Assembly (NCBI GenBank): GCA_963797015.1
Contig: CAWCNV010000003.1
Location: 756,497-820,496, forward strand
Reading direction: 5' to 3'
From: JBBPZA01 sp963797015
Lineage (GTDB): Bacteria; Actinomycetota; Thermoleophilia; Solirubrobacterales; Solirubrobacteraceae
Length of the DNA: 64,000 bases
In this document: positions 34,071 to 42,602 of the stretch, piece after piece
Position numbering within the stretch: position 1 is the stretch's first letter
Layout: every line of letters starts with the position of its first letter
Position numbers and translations under genes: made by a program
Notes under the pieces: model-generated
The model's input: only the letters and a program-made list of their open reading frames with translations
Told to the model about the DNA's origin: nothing
The model's database searches: none

Positions 34071-34237
34071 ATGGTTGAGCCCACGACCCCCACGACCGCC
34101 TGGTCGCGTCTCGCGGCGGCGGATCGCCACGGTCCGAAGCGGTCCGTGGCTCTGCCACTGTCCCCCTTCGGCCCGCGCCGCCCGCCATCCACGATCCACG
34201 ACCATGCGGCCGCGCGCGCCGCGCGCTCAACCATCTA
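34068..34237. repeat. Palindromic intercistronic element B (hydrogenase cluster)
   Basis: The arms TAGATGGTTGAGC (34068-34080) and GCTCAACCATCTA (34225-34237) are perfect 13-bp inverted repeats, starting with the stop of the 69-residue gene and ending ten bases before the next ATG. Inside are two mutually exclusive hairpins: GCCACGG...CCGTGGC (34126-34150) and GTGGC-TCT-GCCAC (34146-34158). The second matches the TCT-loop core of element A at 3668-3686. It is the only gap larger than 35 bp in the hydrogenase cluster. Confidence 0.6.
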
Positions 34238-34247
34238 GCGCGGGCGT

Positions 34248-34931
34248 ATGTCGGCTACCACGCCCGCCCCGGGACTGGCCGGCTCCGCGCCGCGGCTGTC
34301 GTTCGCAGTGCAGGATGCAGAGGCGGTGGCCTTCGCCGCCGTCCCGACGCTGCGCTTCGCGCTGCAGATCGAGAGCGCGGGCGGCGTGGCTGTCCGCTCG
34401 GTGGTGCTCGACGTCCAGCTGCAGATCGCCGCGCGGCGGCGGCCCTACGACGCCGCGGCGCACGACCGGCTGTTCGAGCTCTTCGGCGTGCCGCGCGATT
34501 GGGGCACGACGCTGCGGACGCTGCCGTGGACGCGCGTGACCGTGGTCGTGCCGCCGTTCAACGGCAGCACGGTGGTCGACGTCGACGTTCCCTGCACCTA
34601 CGACCTCGAGGTGGCGGCCTCGCGCTACTTCCAGGCGCTGCAGGACGGGGAGGTGCCGCTCGAGTTCCTGTTCGGCGGGACGGTGTTCTACTCGGGTCCG
34701 CAGGGACACCTGCAGACCGGCATGATCGGCTGGGACCAGGAGGCGGAGTTCGCGCTGCCGGTGCGGACCTGGAAGGAGCTCATGGACCGCCACTTCGCCG
34801 GCACGGCGTGGTTGCGCCTCTCGAGCGAGCGGCTCGACCGCCTGGTCGCGTACCGCTCGCGCAGCAAGCTCGCGAGCTGGGACGCGGTGGTCGACGCGCT
34901 GCTGCCACCCGAGCCCGAGGAGAGCGCCTAG
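34248..34931 (+). CDS. DUF6084-like hydrogenase-cluster protein
   Basis: A 227-residue protein matching the family annotated DUF6084. Characteristic stretches are PRLSFAVQDAEAVAFAAVPT, FELFGVPRDWGTTLRTLPWT and FNGSTVVDVDVPCTYDLEV, and near the end FAGTAWLRLSSERLDRLVAY. The predicted structure is mostly beta strands with no membrane segments or metal motifs. It occurs only with actinobacterial hydrogenase clusters as far as I know; its function is unknown. Confidence 0.8.
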   Translation: MSATTPAPGLAGSAPRLSFAVQDAEAVAFAAVPTLRFALQIESAGGVAVRSVVLDVQLQIAARRRPYDAAAHDRLFELFGVPRDWGTTLRTLPWTRVTVVVPPFNGSTVVDVDVPCTYDLEVAASRYFQALQDGEVPLEFLFGGTVFYSGPQGHLQTGMIGWDQEAEFALPVRTWKELMDRHFAGTAWLRLSSERLDRLVAYRSRSKLASWDAVVDALLPPEPEESA

Positions 34932-34933
34932 CC

Positions 34934-35926
34934 GTGGACCCCGTGCGCCGAATCGCCGACGCGGTCCTCTACGAGGGCTACGTGCTGTGGCCCTACCGTC
35001 GCTCGGCGCTCAAGAACCAGCAGCGCTGGACCTTCGGCGGCGTCCATCCCCGGGCCTACAGCGAGCAGCGCGGCGGCGACGATCCATGGGTCATGCAGGC
35101 GCAGTGCCTGCTCGAGACGGGAGACGGCGCGACGTTCGACGTCCACGTGCGCTTCCTGCACGTGGTCGAGCGCCGTGTGCTCCGGGCCGTCGGAGGCGGG
35201 CTCGAGCCCGTCGACGAGCTCGAGCTGGACGGCGAGCGCCATGTCTCGTGGCAGGAGGCGACCGAGCGCGAGGTGGGGGCCGAGCGGGTCGGGCCGACGG
35301 CGGCACGGCGCGTCGACATACGAGTCGAGCCGGGGGTCGAGCGCGAGGAGCTGTGCAGCGCGGACGGGGCGGTGGCGGGGGCGCTCGAGCGAAGCTGGGA
35401 GGGGCTCGCGGGCGCGCTGGAGATCGCGACCGAGCCGGCCGGCGACGGCGTCCATCGGGTCACGGTCCGGATCTCCAACACGACCCCGTGGGCGGGCGGC
35501 AGCCGCGAGCAGACATTGCGCCAGACGTTCTGCTCGACGCACGCGGTTCTGCGGACGAGCGACGGGAGCTTCGTCTCGCTGACCGACCCGCCCGAGGCGC
35601 TGCGCGGCGCTGCCGAGGCGTGCACGAACACCGGCTGCTGGCCGGTCCTGGTCGAGGATCCCAGCACCGTCCTCGCCTCCCCGATCATCCTCCCCGACTA
35701 CCCGCAGATCGCGCCCGAGAGCCCGGGCGACCTGTTCGACTCGGGCGAGATCGACCAGATGCTCGTGCTCAACATCCTCGCGATGACCGACGAGGAGAAG
35801 CAGGCCATGCGCGAGGCCGACCCGCGCACGCGCGAGATCCTCGAGCGTACGGAGGCGCTCAGCGAGGAGGAGCTCATGCGCCTGCACGGCGCTGTCCGCG
35901 AGTTCGCGGCGGTGCGCGAGCCATGA
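34934..35926 (+). CDS. Hydrogenase-cluster protein of unknown function
   Basis: A 330-residue protein starting DPVRRIADAVLYEGYVLWP, with YRRSALKNQQRWTFGGVHP, then a large beta-rich middle, CTNTGCWPVLV near residue 240 and SPGDLFDSGEIDQMLVLNIL near the C-terminus followed by helical MTDEEKQAMREADPRTREIL. I know this only as a conserved member of group 1h hydrogenase clusters. No catalytic motif is evident. The GTG is the first possible start after the upstream stop; the stop overlaps the next ATG by four bases. Confidence 0.78.
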   Translation: MDPVRRIADAVLYEGYVLWPYRRSALKNQQRWTFGGVHPRAYSEQRGGDDPWVMQAQCLLETGDGATFDVHVRFLHVVERRVLRAVGGGLEPVDELELDGERHVSWQEATEREVGAERVGPTAARRVDIRVEPGVEREELCSADGAVAGALERSWEGLAGALEIATEPAGDGVHRVTVRISNTTPWAGGSREQTLRQTFCSTHAVLRTSDGSFVSLTDPPEALRGAAEACTNTGCWPVLVEDPSTVLASPIILPDYPQIAPESPGDLFDSGEIDQMLVLNILAMTDEEKQAMREADPRTREILERTEALSEEELMRLHGAVREFAAVREP

Positions 35927-36750
35927 GCTCCGAGCGCGGCCACTGGGAGGAGCTCGAGCGCCCGGGCCCGGACTCGGTGTCGGTCGCGGGCGTCGACCTG
36001 CGGCGCGGGAGCCGCGTGGAGCTGCGCCCGGGGCGCAGCGCGGACGCGTTCGACCTCGCGCTCGCCGGCCGCGTGGGCGTGGTCGACGGGATCGAGACCG
36101 ACATGGAGGGGCGCGTCCAGCTCGCGATCGTGGTCGAGGACGACCCCGGACGCGACCTCGGCAAGGCGCGCCAGCTCGGGCACCGCTTCTTCTTCTCGCC
36201 CGAGGAGGTCGAGCCGCTCGACGGCGCCGGCCCGGCGCCCGCGCGTGCCGGCGCCCGCATCCTCGTGGCCGGGATCGGCAACGTGTTCCTGGGCGACGAC
36301 GGCTTCGGGGTCGCACTGGCCGGGAGGTTGGCCACGGGCGCGCTTCCGGCCGGGGTCGACGTGGTGGACTTCGGCATCCGCGGGATGGACCTCGCCTACG
36401 CGCTCGGAGACGGCTACGACGCCGCCGTGCTGCTCGATGCCACCCCGCGCGACCAGGCCCCTGGCACGCTCTACGTGATCGAGCCCGAGCTCGACCCGTC
36501 CGAGGTCGCGCTCGACACCCACGGAATGGACCCGGTCAAGGTGCTCGCGCTCGCGCGCACCCTGGGCGGCTCGCCGCCGCGCGTCCTCGTCGTCGGCTGC
36601 GAGCCGCTCACGCGCATGAGCGAGGACGACGAGGTCGTCGTCGCCGAGCTCTCGGAACCGGTGCGGGCCGCGCTCGACGAGGCGGTGAGGCTCGTCGAGT
36701 CGCTGCTCGCGGACCTGACGGAAACGACCAGGGAGGTACACCCCTCATGA
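35923..36750 (+). CDS. Hydrogenase maturation endopeptidase with N-terminal extension
   Basis: A 275-residue fusion. Residues about 108-260 match the HybD/HycI protease that trims the large-subunit C-terminus: GIGNVFLGDDGFGVALAGRL (the nickel-binding acidic residue is Asp where Glu is common), VVDFGIRGMDLAYAL (second Asp) and DTHGMDPVKVL (His). Residues 1-105 form a separate beta-rich domain (RRGSRVELRPGRSADAFDLA, VGVVDGIETDMEGRVQLAIV) typical of the group 1h proteases. It presumably processes the hhyL product. Starts by overlapping the previous stop; ends overlapping a 42-residue ORF. Confidence 0.88.
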   Translation: MSSERGHWEELERPGPDSVSVAGVDLRRGSRVELRPGRSADAFDLALAGRVGVVDGIETDMEGRVQLAIVVEDDPGRDLGKARQLGHRFFFSPEEVEPLDGAGPAPARAGARILVAGIGNVFLGDDGFGVALAGRLATGALPAGVDVVDFGIRGMDLAYALGDGYDAAVLLDATPRDQAPGTLYVIEPELDPSEVALDTHGMDPVKVLALARTLGGSPPRVLVVGCEPLTRMSEDDEVVVAELSEPVRAALDEAVRLVESLLADLTETTREVHPS

Positions 36751-36875
36751 CGGAGATCCGCATACCGCCGCTCGTGCAGCTGCTGCTTGTGCTGTCCGTG
36801 ATCGGCCTGATCGCCGCCGCCGTGGCGGCGCAGATGCCAGAGCTCCAGCGCTACCTCAAGATCCGGGAGATGTAG
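36747..36875 (+). CDS. 42-residue single-pass membrane protein
   Basis: Translation: a short polar start, a hydrophobic segment (VQLLLVLSVIGLIAAAVAA, about residues 10-28) and the tail QMPELQRYLKIREM. It resembles very small proteins of hydrogenase clusters (annotated DUF6893 in some genomes). The ATG overlaps the protease stop (ATGA), and the next gene begins five bases after its stop, so it is part of the same operon. It may anchor or recruit part of the hydrogenase to the membrane, but that is a guess. Confidence 0.75.
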   Translation: MTEIRIPPLVQLLLVLSVIGLIAAAVAAQMPELQRYLKIREM

Positions 36876-36880
36876 CGCGC

Positions 36881-37561
36881 GTGCACCGCACGAAGGTACG
36901 AGTCGTCGAGGACGCGCTCGACGCCAACAACACCATCGCGCGCGCCAACCGCGCCGACTTCGATCGCGACTCCGTGACCGTGGTCAACCTGATGAGCGCT
37001 CCGGGAGCGGGCAAGACCTCGCTCCTGGAGCGGGTCCTGCCCGCGCTCGACGGCGTGCGCGCGGGCGTCCTGGAGGGCGACGTGCAGGGCAGCGCGGACG
37101 CGGACCGGATCGCGGGCGTCCACGTCCCGGTCGTGCAGCTCAACACCGGCGCGGGCTTCGGCGGCGAGTGTCACCTGGACGCCAACATGGTCCGCTCGGC
37201 GATCCCCAGCCTGCCGCTCGACGAGATCGACCTGCTGGTGATCGAGAACGTCGGCAATCTGGTGTGCCCCGCCGAGTTCAGGGTCGGCGAGGACGTCAGG
37301 GCGATGGTCTGCTCGGTGACCGAGGGCGAGGACAAGCCGCTCAAGTACCCGCTGATGTTCCGGGCCTGCGAGCTCGTGGTGGTCAACAAGCTCGACCTGC
37401 TTCCCCATTTGGATTTCAACGTGGACAAGCTGCTCTACAACCTCGATGCGGTGAACCCGGGCGCCGAGCGGATGCTGGTGAGCGCGCGCACCGGCGAGGG
37501 GCTCGATGAGCTGCGCGATTGGCTCGTGGGGGTGGCCTCGCGCACGCGCGCACCCGCATGA
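36881..37561 (+). CDS. hypB: Nickel-incorporation GTPase HypB
   Basis: HypB, with HypA, loads nickel. The 226-residue product has the P-loop SAPGAGKTSLLER (about residues 36-48), EGDVQGSADADRI, NTGAGFGGECHLDANMV with the metal-binding Cys-His, IENVGNLVCPAEF and the G4 motif VVNKLDLL. There is no N-terminal poly-His nickel-storage tail. GTG start; the stop overlaps the SIS gene. Confidence 0.96.
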   Translation: MHRTKVRVVEDALDANNTIARANRADFDRDSVTVVNLMSAPGAGKTSLLERVLPALDGVRAGVLEGDVQGSADADRIAGVHVPVVQLNTGAGFGGECHLDANMVRSAIPSLPLDEIDLLVIENVGNLVCPAEFRVGEDVRAMVCSVTEGEDKPLKYPLMFRACELVVVNKLDLLPHLDFNVDKLLYNLDAVNPGAERMLVSARTGEGLDELRDWLVGVASRTRAPA

Positions 37562-38757
37562 GCGCGATCGCCTCGGCCGAGCGCCTCGACGAGCTGGTCG
37601 AGGAACGCACGCGCACCAACGAACGGTTCTTCGCGGCGGAGGCCGAGCGCATCGCGCGCCTGTGCCACCGGATGGCCGAGCGCTTCGCGCGCGGCGGCCG
37701 CCTGGTCGCGTTCGGCCGCTCGCCCGCCGCGCGCTCGGACGTCCGGCACGTGGCCGTCGAGTTCGTCCACCCGGTGATCGTGGGCAAGCGCGCGCTGCCC
37801 GCGCTGGGCCTCACCGGCGAGGGAGGCCCGCTGGACCTCGAGGTCGGTCTGACCGCCGAGCCCGACGACATCGCGATCGCCTTCGGCGACGGGGGCGACG
37901 CCGAGCTCGCGGCCGCGCTCGAGACGGCGCGCGCGCGAGGCTGCGAGACGATCGCCTTCGCGCCCTTCGGCGCGGAATGGGAGTTCGCGCCGCCCAGCGA
38001 TGACCCGTTCGTGCGGCAGGAGCTGGCCGAGACGCTGTATCACGTCCTGTGGGAGCTCGTGCACGTGTTCTTCGAGCACCGCGGCCTACTCGAGGGCCGG
38101 CGCGCCGGGCCCGTCCACGACGCGGGCGCGTCGAGCTTCCTCTATCCGTTCCTGGCCGAGGGTGAGCACGATCTCGACGGGGTGCTGGAGGACGTCCGCC
38201 GCTCGGCCCTGATGAAGGCCGCCGACGTGGGCGCGCTGCGCGCCCAGACGCTCGCCGACGGGCGCGGCCCGCTGTTCGCCGCGGCCGCCGCGCTGCGAAG
38301 CGCGTTCGACGGCGGAGGGACGCTGCTCGCGCTGGGCAACGGCGGCTCGGCCACCGATGCCATGGATGCCGTCGCGGACTTCCGCAGCCCGCCCCGCGAC
38401 TGGCCCGGGCGCCGCGCGCTGGACCTCACCGCGGACCCGGCGATCCTCACCGCGATCGCCAACGACATCGGCGTGGAGGCGCTCTTCGCGCGCCAGGTGA
38501 TCGCCTACGCGCGCGAGGGCGACGCGCTGCTCGCGCTATCGACCAGCGGCAACTCGGAGAACGTGATCGCGGCGCTGGCCGAGGCGCGCCGGCGCGGTCT
38601 GGTCACGATCGCGATGGTGGGCTACGACGGGGGGCGCGTCGCCGCCGAGCGGCTCGCCGACCACGTGGTGGTCACGCGGTCCCAGCACATCCCGCGGATC
38701 CAGGAGGCGCAGGCCGGCGCCTACCACGTGCTGCGCGAGCTGGTGGAGCTCTCATGA
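37558..38757 (+). CDS. Double SIS-domain protein
   Basis: A 399-residue protein with two sugar-isomerase (SIS) domains. The first (about 35-170) contains GGRLVAFGRSPAARSD and IAIAFGDGGDAEL; the second (about 215-395) contains GGTLLALGNGGSATDAMD, LLALSTSGNSENVIAALAEA and ends IQEAQAGAYHVLRELVELS, most like D-sedoheptulose-7-phosphate isomerase (GmhA). Such genes sit beside hyp genes in several actinobacteria; the substrate there is not known. It overlaps hypB and the following gene by stop/start overlaps. Confidence 0.85.
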   Translation: MSAIASAERLDELVEERTRTNERFFAAEAERIARLCHRMAERFARGGRLVAFGRSPAARSDVRHVAVEFVHPVIVGKRALPALGLTGEGGPLDLEVGLTAEPDDIAIAFGDGGDAELAAALETARARGCETIAFAPFGAEWEFAPPSDDPFVRQELAETLYHVLWELVHVFFEHRGLLEGRRAGPVHDAGASSFLYPFLAEGEHDLDGVLEDVRRSALMKAADVGALRAQTLADGRGPLFAAAAALRSAFDGGGTLLALGNGGSATDAMDAVADFRSPPRDWPGRRALDLTADPAILTAIANDIGVEALFARQVIAYAREGDALLALSTSGNSENVIAALAEARRRGLVTIAMVGYDGGRVAAERLADHVVVTRSQHIPRIQEAQAGAYHVLRELVELS

Positions 38758-39230
38758 CCGCGGTCGGCGAGCCGGCGCCCAGAGGTCGCGACCGGATCGG
38801 CATGGTCGCGCACGCCGGCGTGCGCGGGGCGATCGCGGCGATGGCGATGAGCGGCATGCGCGCGTTCACGGTCGACCTCGGGATCGTCAAGCAGACGCCG
38901 CCGCAGGCGATCCTCAAGCAGCGGGCACGGGGGCTGATCCGGCGCGTCCCGCGCGGGCGCCGCAAGGCGGCGGTCGAGCTCGCGCACTGGTCCTACGGGG
39001 CCGCGGGCGGCGCGGCCTTCGGCATGCTGCCCGACACGGTGCGCAGGAGGGCGTGGGCCGGTCCCCTGTACGGGCTCGGCGTCTGGCTGGGCTTCGAGCT
39101 CGGCATCGCCCCGTTGCTCGGCCTCACCCAGGCGACGCGCCTGCGCGCCGCCGAGCGCTCGGCGCTGGCCGCCGACCACCTGCTCTACGGCTTCGTCCTC
39201 TCCGAGATGCGCCGCCGGCCCCAGGAGTGA
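38754..39230 (+). CDS. Small membrane-associated protein of unknown function
   Basis: A 158-residue product with weakly hydrophobic stretches (GVRGAIAAMAMSGMRAFTV, YGAAGGAAFGMLPDTV, YGLGVWLGFELGIAPLLGL) that could be three membrane segments. It resembles small DUF1440/YagU-like membrane proteins, but weakly. It is wedged between the SIS gene and hypF with four-base overlaps on both sides, so it belongs to the hydrogenase operon. Confidence 0.75.
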   Translation: MTAVGEPAPRGRDRIGMVAHAGVRGAIAAMAMSGMRAFTVDLGIVKQTPPQAILKQRARGLIRRVPRGRRKAAVELAHWSYGAAGGAAFGMLPDTVRRRAWAGPLYGLGVWLGFELGIAPLLGLTQATRLRAAERSALAADHLLYGFVLSEMRRRPQE

Positions 39231-41497
39231 GCGACAGCCGGCGCGTGCGCGCGCGCGTCGAGGGCGCGGTGCAGGGGGTGGGCTTCCGCCCCTTCGTCTA
39301 CCGGCTGGCGCGCGAGCTCGAGCTCGGAGGCTTCGTGCTCAACGACGAGCACGGCGTCGTGGTCGAGGCGGAGGGCGACGCGGCCGCCGTCGAGCGGCTC
39401 GTCGAGCGCCTGGCCGCCGACGCGCCCGCGCTGGCCCGGGTCGAGCGGGTGCTGTGCGAGTCGGTGCCGGCGACCGGCGAGCGCTCGTTCGCGATCGTCG
39501 CGAGCGAGCACGGCGGCGAGCCGCGCGCGCTCGTGAGCGTCGACAGTGCAACCTGCGACGCCTGCCTGGCCGAGCTCTTCGACCCGCGCGACCGGCGCTT
39601 CCGCTACCCGTTCATCAACTGCACCGACTGCGGGCCGCGCTTCACGATCGTGCGCGGCGTCCCCTACGACCGGCCGCTGACCACGATGGCCGGCTTCACG
39701 ATGTGCGCGGCGTGCCGGGCCGAGTACGACGATCCGCTCGACCGCCGCTTCCACGCACAGCCGAACGCGTGCCCGGCGTGCGGGCCGCGGGCGCGGCTGC
39801 TGGGCGGCGACGACGTCTCCGACCCCGTCGCCGCGGCGGCGGCCGCGCTGCTCGAGGGGCGCATCGTCGCGGTCAAGGGCCTGGGCGGGTTCCATCTCGC
39901 ATGCCGCGCGGGCGACAACGAGGCGGTGGCCGCCCTGCGCGCACGCAAGCACCGCGAGGACAAGCCCTTCGCGCTGATGGCACCCGACGTCGCGGCGGCG
40001 CGCGAGCTGGTCGAGCTCGACGAGGAGGAGCAGACGCTTCTGCGCTCGCATCGTCGCCCGATCGTCATCGCCCGGCGCCGACCCGGGGCGGCGGTGGCCG
40101 CCGGCGTCGCGCCGTGGTCGGCCGACCTCGGCGTGATGCTCCCGTACTCGCCGCTCCACCACCTGCTGTGCGCCGACGCGGGCGCGACGCTCGTGATGAC
40201 CAGCGGCAACGTCTCGGATGAGCCGATCGCCTACCGCGACGAGGAGGCGGTCGAGCGGCTGGCCGCGATCGCCGACCTGTTCCTGGTCCACGATCGCCCG
40301 ATCCACATGCGCACCGATGACTCGCTGGTGCGCTCGGTGAGCGGGCGCCGGCCGCTGCTGCTGCGGCGCTCGCGCGGGTACGTGCCCGAGGCGATCGACC
40401 TGCCGCTGGAGGCGCCCCTCCCGCTGCTCGCCTGCGGGGCCGAGCTCAAGAGCACGTTCTGCGTAGTGAAGGGCGCACGGGCGTGGGTCGGTCACCACAT
40501 CGGCGACCTCAAGACGTGGGAGACCCTGCGCTCCTACCGTGAGGGCATCGAGCACTTCGAGCGGCTGTTCGCGGTGGCGCCGGCCGTCGTGGCGCACGAC
40601 CTGCACCCGGACTACCTCTCGACGGGCTACGCGCTGGAGCGCGACGGCGTGGACACGGTGGCCGTGCAGCACCACCACGCCCACCTCGCGGCGTGCCTGG
40701 CCGAGCACGGAGTCGGAGGCCGCGCGGTGGGGGCGATTTTCGATGGAACCGGGTTCGGCAGCGACGGCACGGTGTGGGGAGGCGAGCTCCTGGCCGGCGA
40801 CCTGGCCGGCTTCGAGCGCGTGGGACACCTGTGGCCCGTGCGGCTGCCGGGCGGCGACCAGGCCGTGCGCGAGCCGTGGCGGATGGCGTGCGCGTGGCTC
40901 CAGGAGGAGCGCGGCGAGGCCGGCGCGGTGCCCACGGCGCTGGTGCACGAGGTCGACCTGGCACGATGGGAGGCGGTCGCCTACATGGCGCGGACCCAGA
41001 CCGCGGCGCCGATCACCACGAGCGTCGGGCGCCTGTTCGACGCCGTGGCCGCGCTGTGCGGCCTGCGCGCGGTGGTCAACTACGAGGGCCAGGCCGCGGC
41101 CGAGCTCGAGGGGGCGGCGAACCGGGCCGAGCGCGGCGCCTACGAGCTGCCGGTCGCCGAGAGCGCCGGTTCGCTCGTCCTCGACGCGCGGCCCGTGATC
41201 GCCGCCGTCGCCGACGACGTGTCGCGAGGCGCGTGTGCCGGCGTGGTCTCCGCGCGCTTCCACGCCGCGCTGGCGCGGGCCACGGCGCAGGCCTGCGTCG
41301 CGGCGGCCGGCGCGCGCGGACTGGAGCACGTGGTCCTCTCGGGCGGCGCCTTCCAGAACCGGCTGCTGCTGGAGCGCACGGCGAGCGCGATCGAGGACGC
41401 GGGGCTGCGCGTGCACGTGCCCGAGCGCCTGCCCCCGAACGACGGCGGCATCTCCTACGGCCAGGCCGCAGTGGCGGCGGCCCGGCTGGGCGAGTGA
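39227..41497 (+). CDS. hypF: Carbamoyltransferase HypF
   Basis: HypF makes carbamoyl-AMP and transfers the carbamoyl group to HypE, the source of the CN ligands. The 756-residue product has an N-terminal acylphosphatase domain (GAVQGVGFRPFVYRLA), zinc-finger Cys pairs (CDACLAELF ... CTDCGPRF and CAACRAEY ... CPACGPRA), a YrdC-like domain (about 195-380) and a Kae1-like carbamoyltransferase domain with VQHHHAHLAACLAEH and DGTGFGSDGTVWGGE. GTG start overlaps the previous stop. It is the last gene of the hydrogenase cluster. Confidence 0.96.
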   Translation: MSDSRRVRARVEGAVQGVGFRPFVYRLARELELGGFVLNDEHGVVVEAEGDAAAVERLVERLAADAPALARVERVLCESVPATGERSFAIVASEHGGEPRALVSVDSATCDACLAELFDPRDRRFRYPFINCTDCGPRFTIVRGVPYDRPLTTMAGFTMCAACRAEYDDPLDRRFHAQPNACPACGPRARLLGGDDVSDPVAAAAAALLEGRIVAVKGLGGFHLACRAGDNEAVAALRARKHREDKPFALMAPDVAAARELVELDEEEQTLLRSHRRPIVIARRRPGAAVAAGVAPWSADLGVMLPYSPLHHLLCADAGATLVMTSGNVSDEPIAYRDEEAVERLAAIADLFLVHDRPIHMRTDDSLVRSVSGRRPLLLRRSRGYVPEAIDLPLEAPLPLLACGAELKSTFCVVKGARAWVGHHIGDLKTWETLRSYREGIEHFERLFAVAPAVVAHDLHPDYLSTGYALERDGVDTVAVQHHHAHLAACLAEHGVGGRAVGAIFDGTGFGSDGTVWGGELLAGDLAGFERVGHLWPVRLPGGDQAVREPWRMACAWLQEERGEAGAVPTALVHEVDLARWEAVAYMARTQTAAPITTSVGRLFDAVAALCGLRAVVNYEGQAAAELEGAANRAERGAYELPVAESAGSLVLDARPVIAAVADDVSRGACAGVVSARFHAALARATAQACVAAAGARGLEHVVLSGGAFQNRLLLERTASAIEDAGLRVHVPERLPPNDGGISYGQAAVAAARLGE

Positions 41498-41582
41498 CGG
41501 CTGAAACCGGTCCAACCCAATCGGGAAAGGGGAAAAGGCTGATACCCTTGCGCGGGCCTTGTCCACAAAATCGATTGGGAAG

Positions 41583-42578
41583 ATGCTCTTGACCAGGAAG
41601 ATCCGTGTCGCGCTCGCCGCCGCCGTGGCCGCTCTGGCCGTCGTCGTGCTCGCCGCGTGCGGCAGCTCCGGCGGCGGCTCCAAGCAGATCTCGCTCGTCG
41701 CCTACTCGACGCCGCAGGAGGCCTACCAGAAGGTCATCCCCGCGTTCCAGAAGACCTCGGCCGGCTCCGGCATCACCTTCCAGCAGTCCTACGGCGCCTC
41801 GGGCGACCAGGCGCGGTCGGTGCTCGCAGGCCTGCCCGCGGACGTCGTCGCCCTGTCGCTCGAGCCCGACGTCCAGAAGCTCGTCGACGCCGGCAAGGTC
41901 TCCAAGGACTGGAACGCCGGCCCGCGCAAGGGCATCGTGACCGACTCGGTCGTCGTGCTCGCGGTGCGCAAGGGCAACCCGAAGAACATCCGCTCTTGGT
42001 TCGATCTGATCAAGCCCGGTGTCCAGATCGTGACACCCAACCCGCAGACCTCGGGCGGCGCGAAATGGAACCTGTCGGCCGCGTACGGCGCGGCCAGCGG
42101 CGTCGGCAAGAACCCCGCCGCGGGCCAGGCCTACCTCAAGGCGTTCTTCAAGAACGTCGTGGTCGCCGACAAGAGCGCGCGTGACGCGCTGCAGACGTTC
42201 TCGAGCGGCAAGGGCGACGTGCTCATCTCCTACGAGAACGAGGCGATCACCGCGCAGAAGAAGGGCATCAAGCTCGACTACGTGATCCCGTCGCAGACGA
42301 TCCTGATCGAGAACCCGATCGCGGTCACGACCAACGCGAAGAACCCGACGGCCGCCAAGGCGTTCGTCGCCTTCGCGCAGCAGCCGCAGGCGCAGAAGCT
42401 GTTCGCGGCCTCCGGCTACCGCCCGGTCGATCCGGCGTTGGTGGACAAGAAGCAGTTCCCGACGCCGGCCGGCCTCTTCACCATCGCCCAGCTGGGCGGG
42501 TGGTCGAAGGTCAACAAGCAGCTCTTCGACGAGCAGAACGGGATCGTCACCAAGATCCAGAGCGAGGCCGGAGTGTGA
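41583..42578 (+). CDS. Sulfate ABC transporter substrate-binding lipoprotein
   Basis: Extracytoplasmic binding protein of a sulfate/thiosulfate importer. The 331-residue product starts with a lipoprotein signal (hydrophobic AAAVAALAVVVLAAC, lipobox ending at the Cys at about residue 27) and has the Sbp/CysP hallmarks QSYGASGDQARSVLAGLPAD, VVLAVRKGNPKNI, PGVQIVTPNPQTSGGAKWN and VIPSQTILIENPIAV. ATG 41583 is preferred over the TTG at 41559 because the signal peptide begins there and GGGA lies just upstream. Followed by two permeases and an ATPase. Confidence 0.93.
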   Translation: MLLTRKIRVALAAAVAALAVVVLAACGSSGGGSKQISLVAYSTPQEAYQKVIPAFQKTSAGSGITFQQSYGASGDQARSVLAGLPADVVALSLEPDVQKLVDAGKVSKDWNAGPRKGIVTDSVVVLAVRKGNPKNIRSWFDLIKPGVQIVTPNPQTSGGAKWNLSAAYGAASGVGKNPAAGQAYLKAFFKNVVVADKSARDALQTFSSGKGDVLISYENEAITAQKKGIKLDYVIPSQTILIENPIAVTTNAKNPTAAKAFVAFAQQPQAQKLFAASGYRPVDPALVDKKQFPTPAGLFTIAQLGGWSKVNKQLFDEQNGIVTKIQSEAGV

Positions 42579-42602
42579 TGGGACGGGCGAACGGAGCCTG
42601 AT

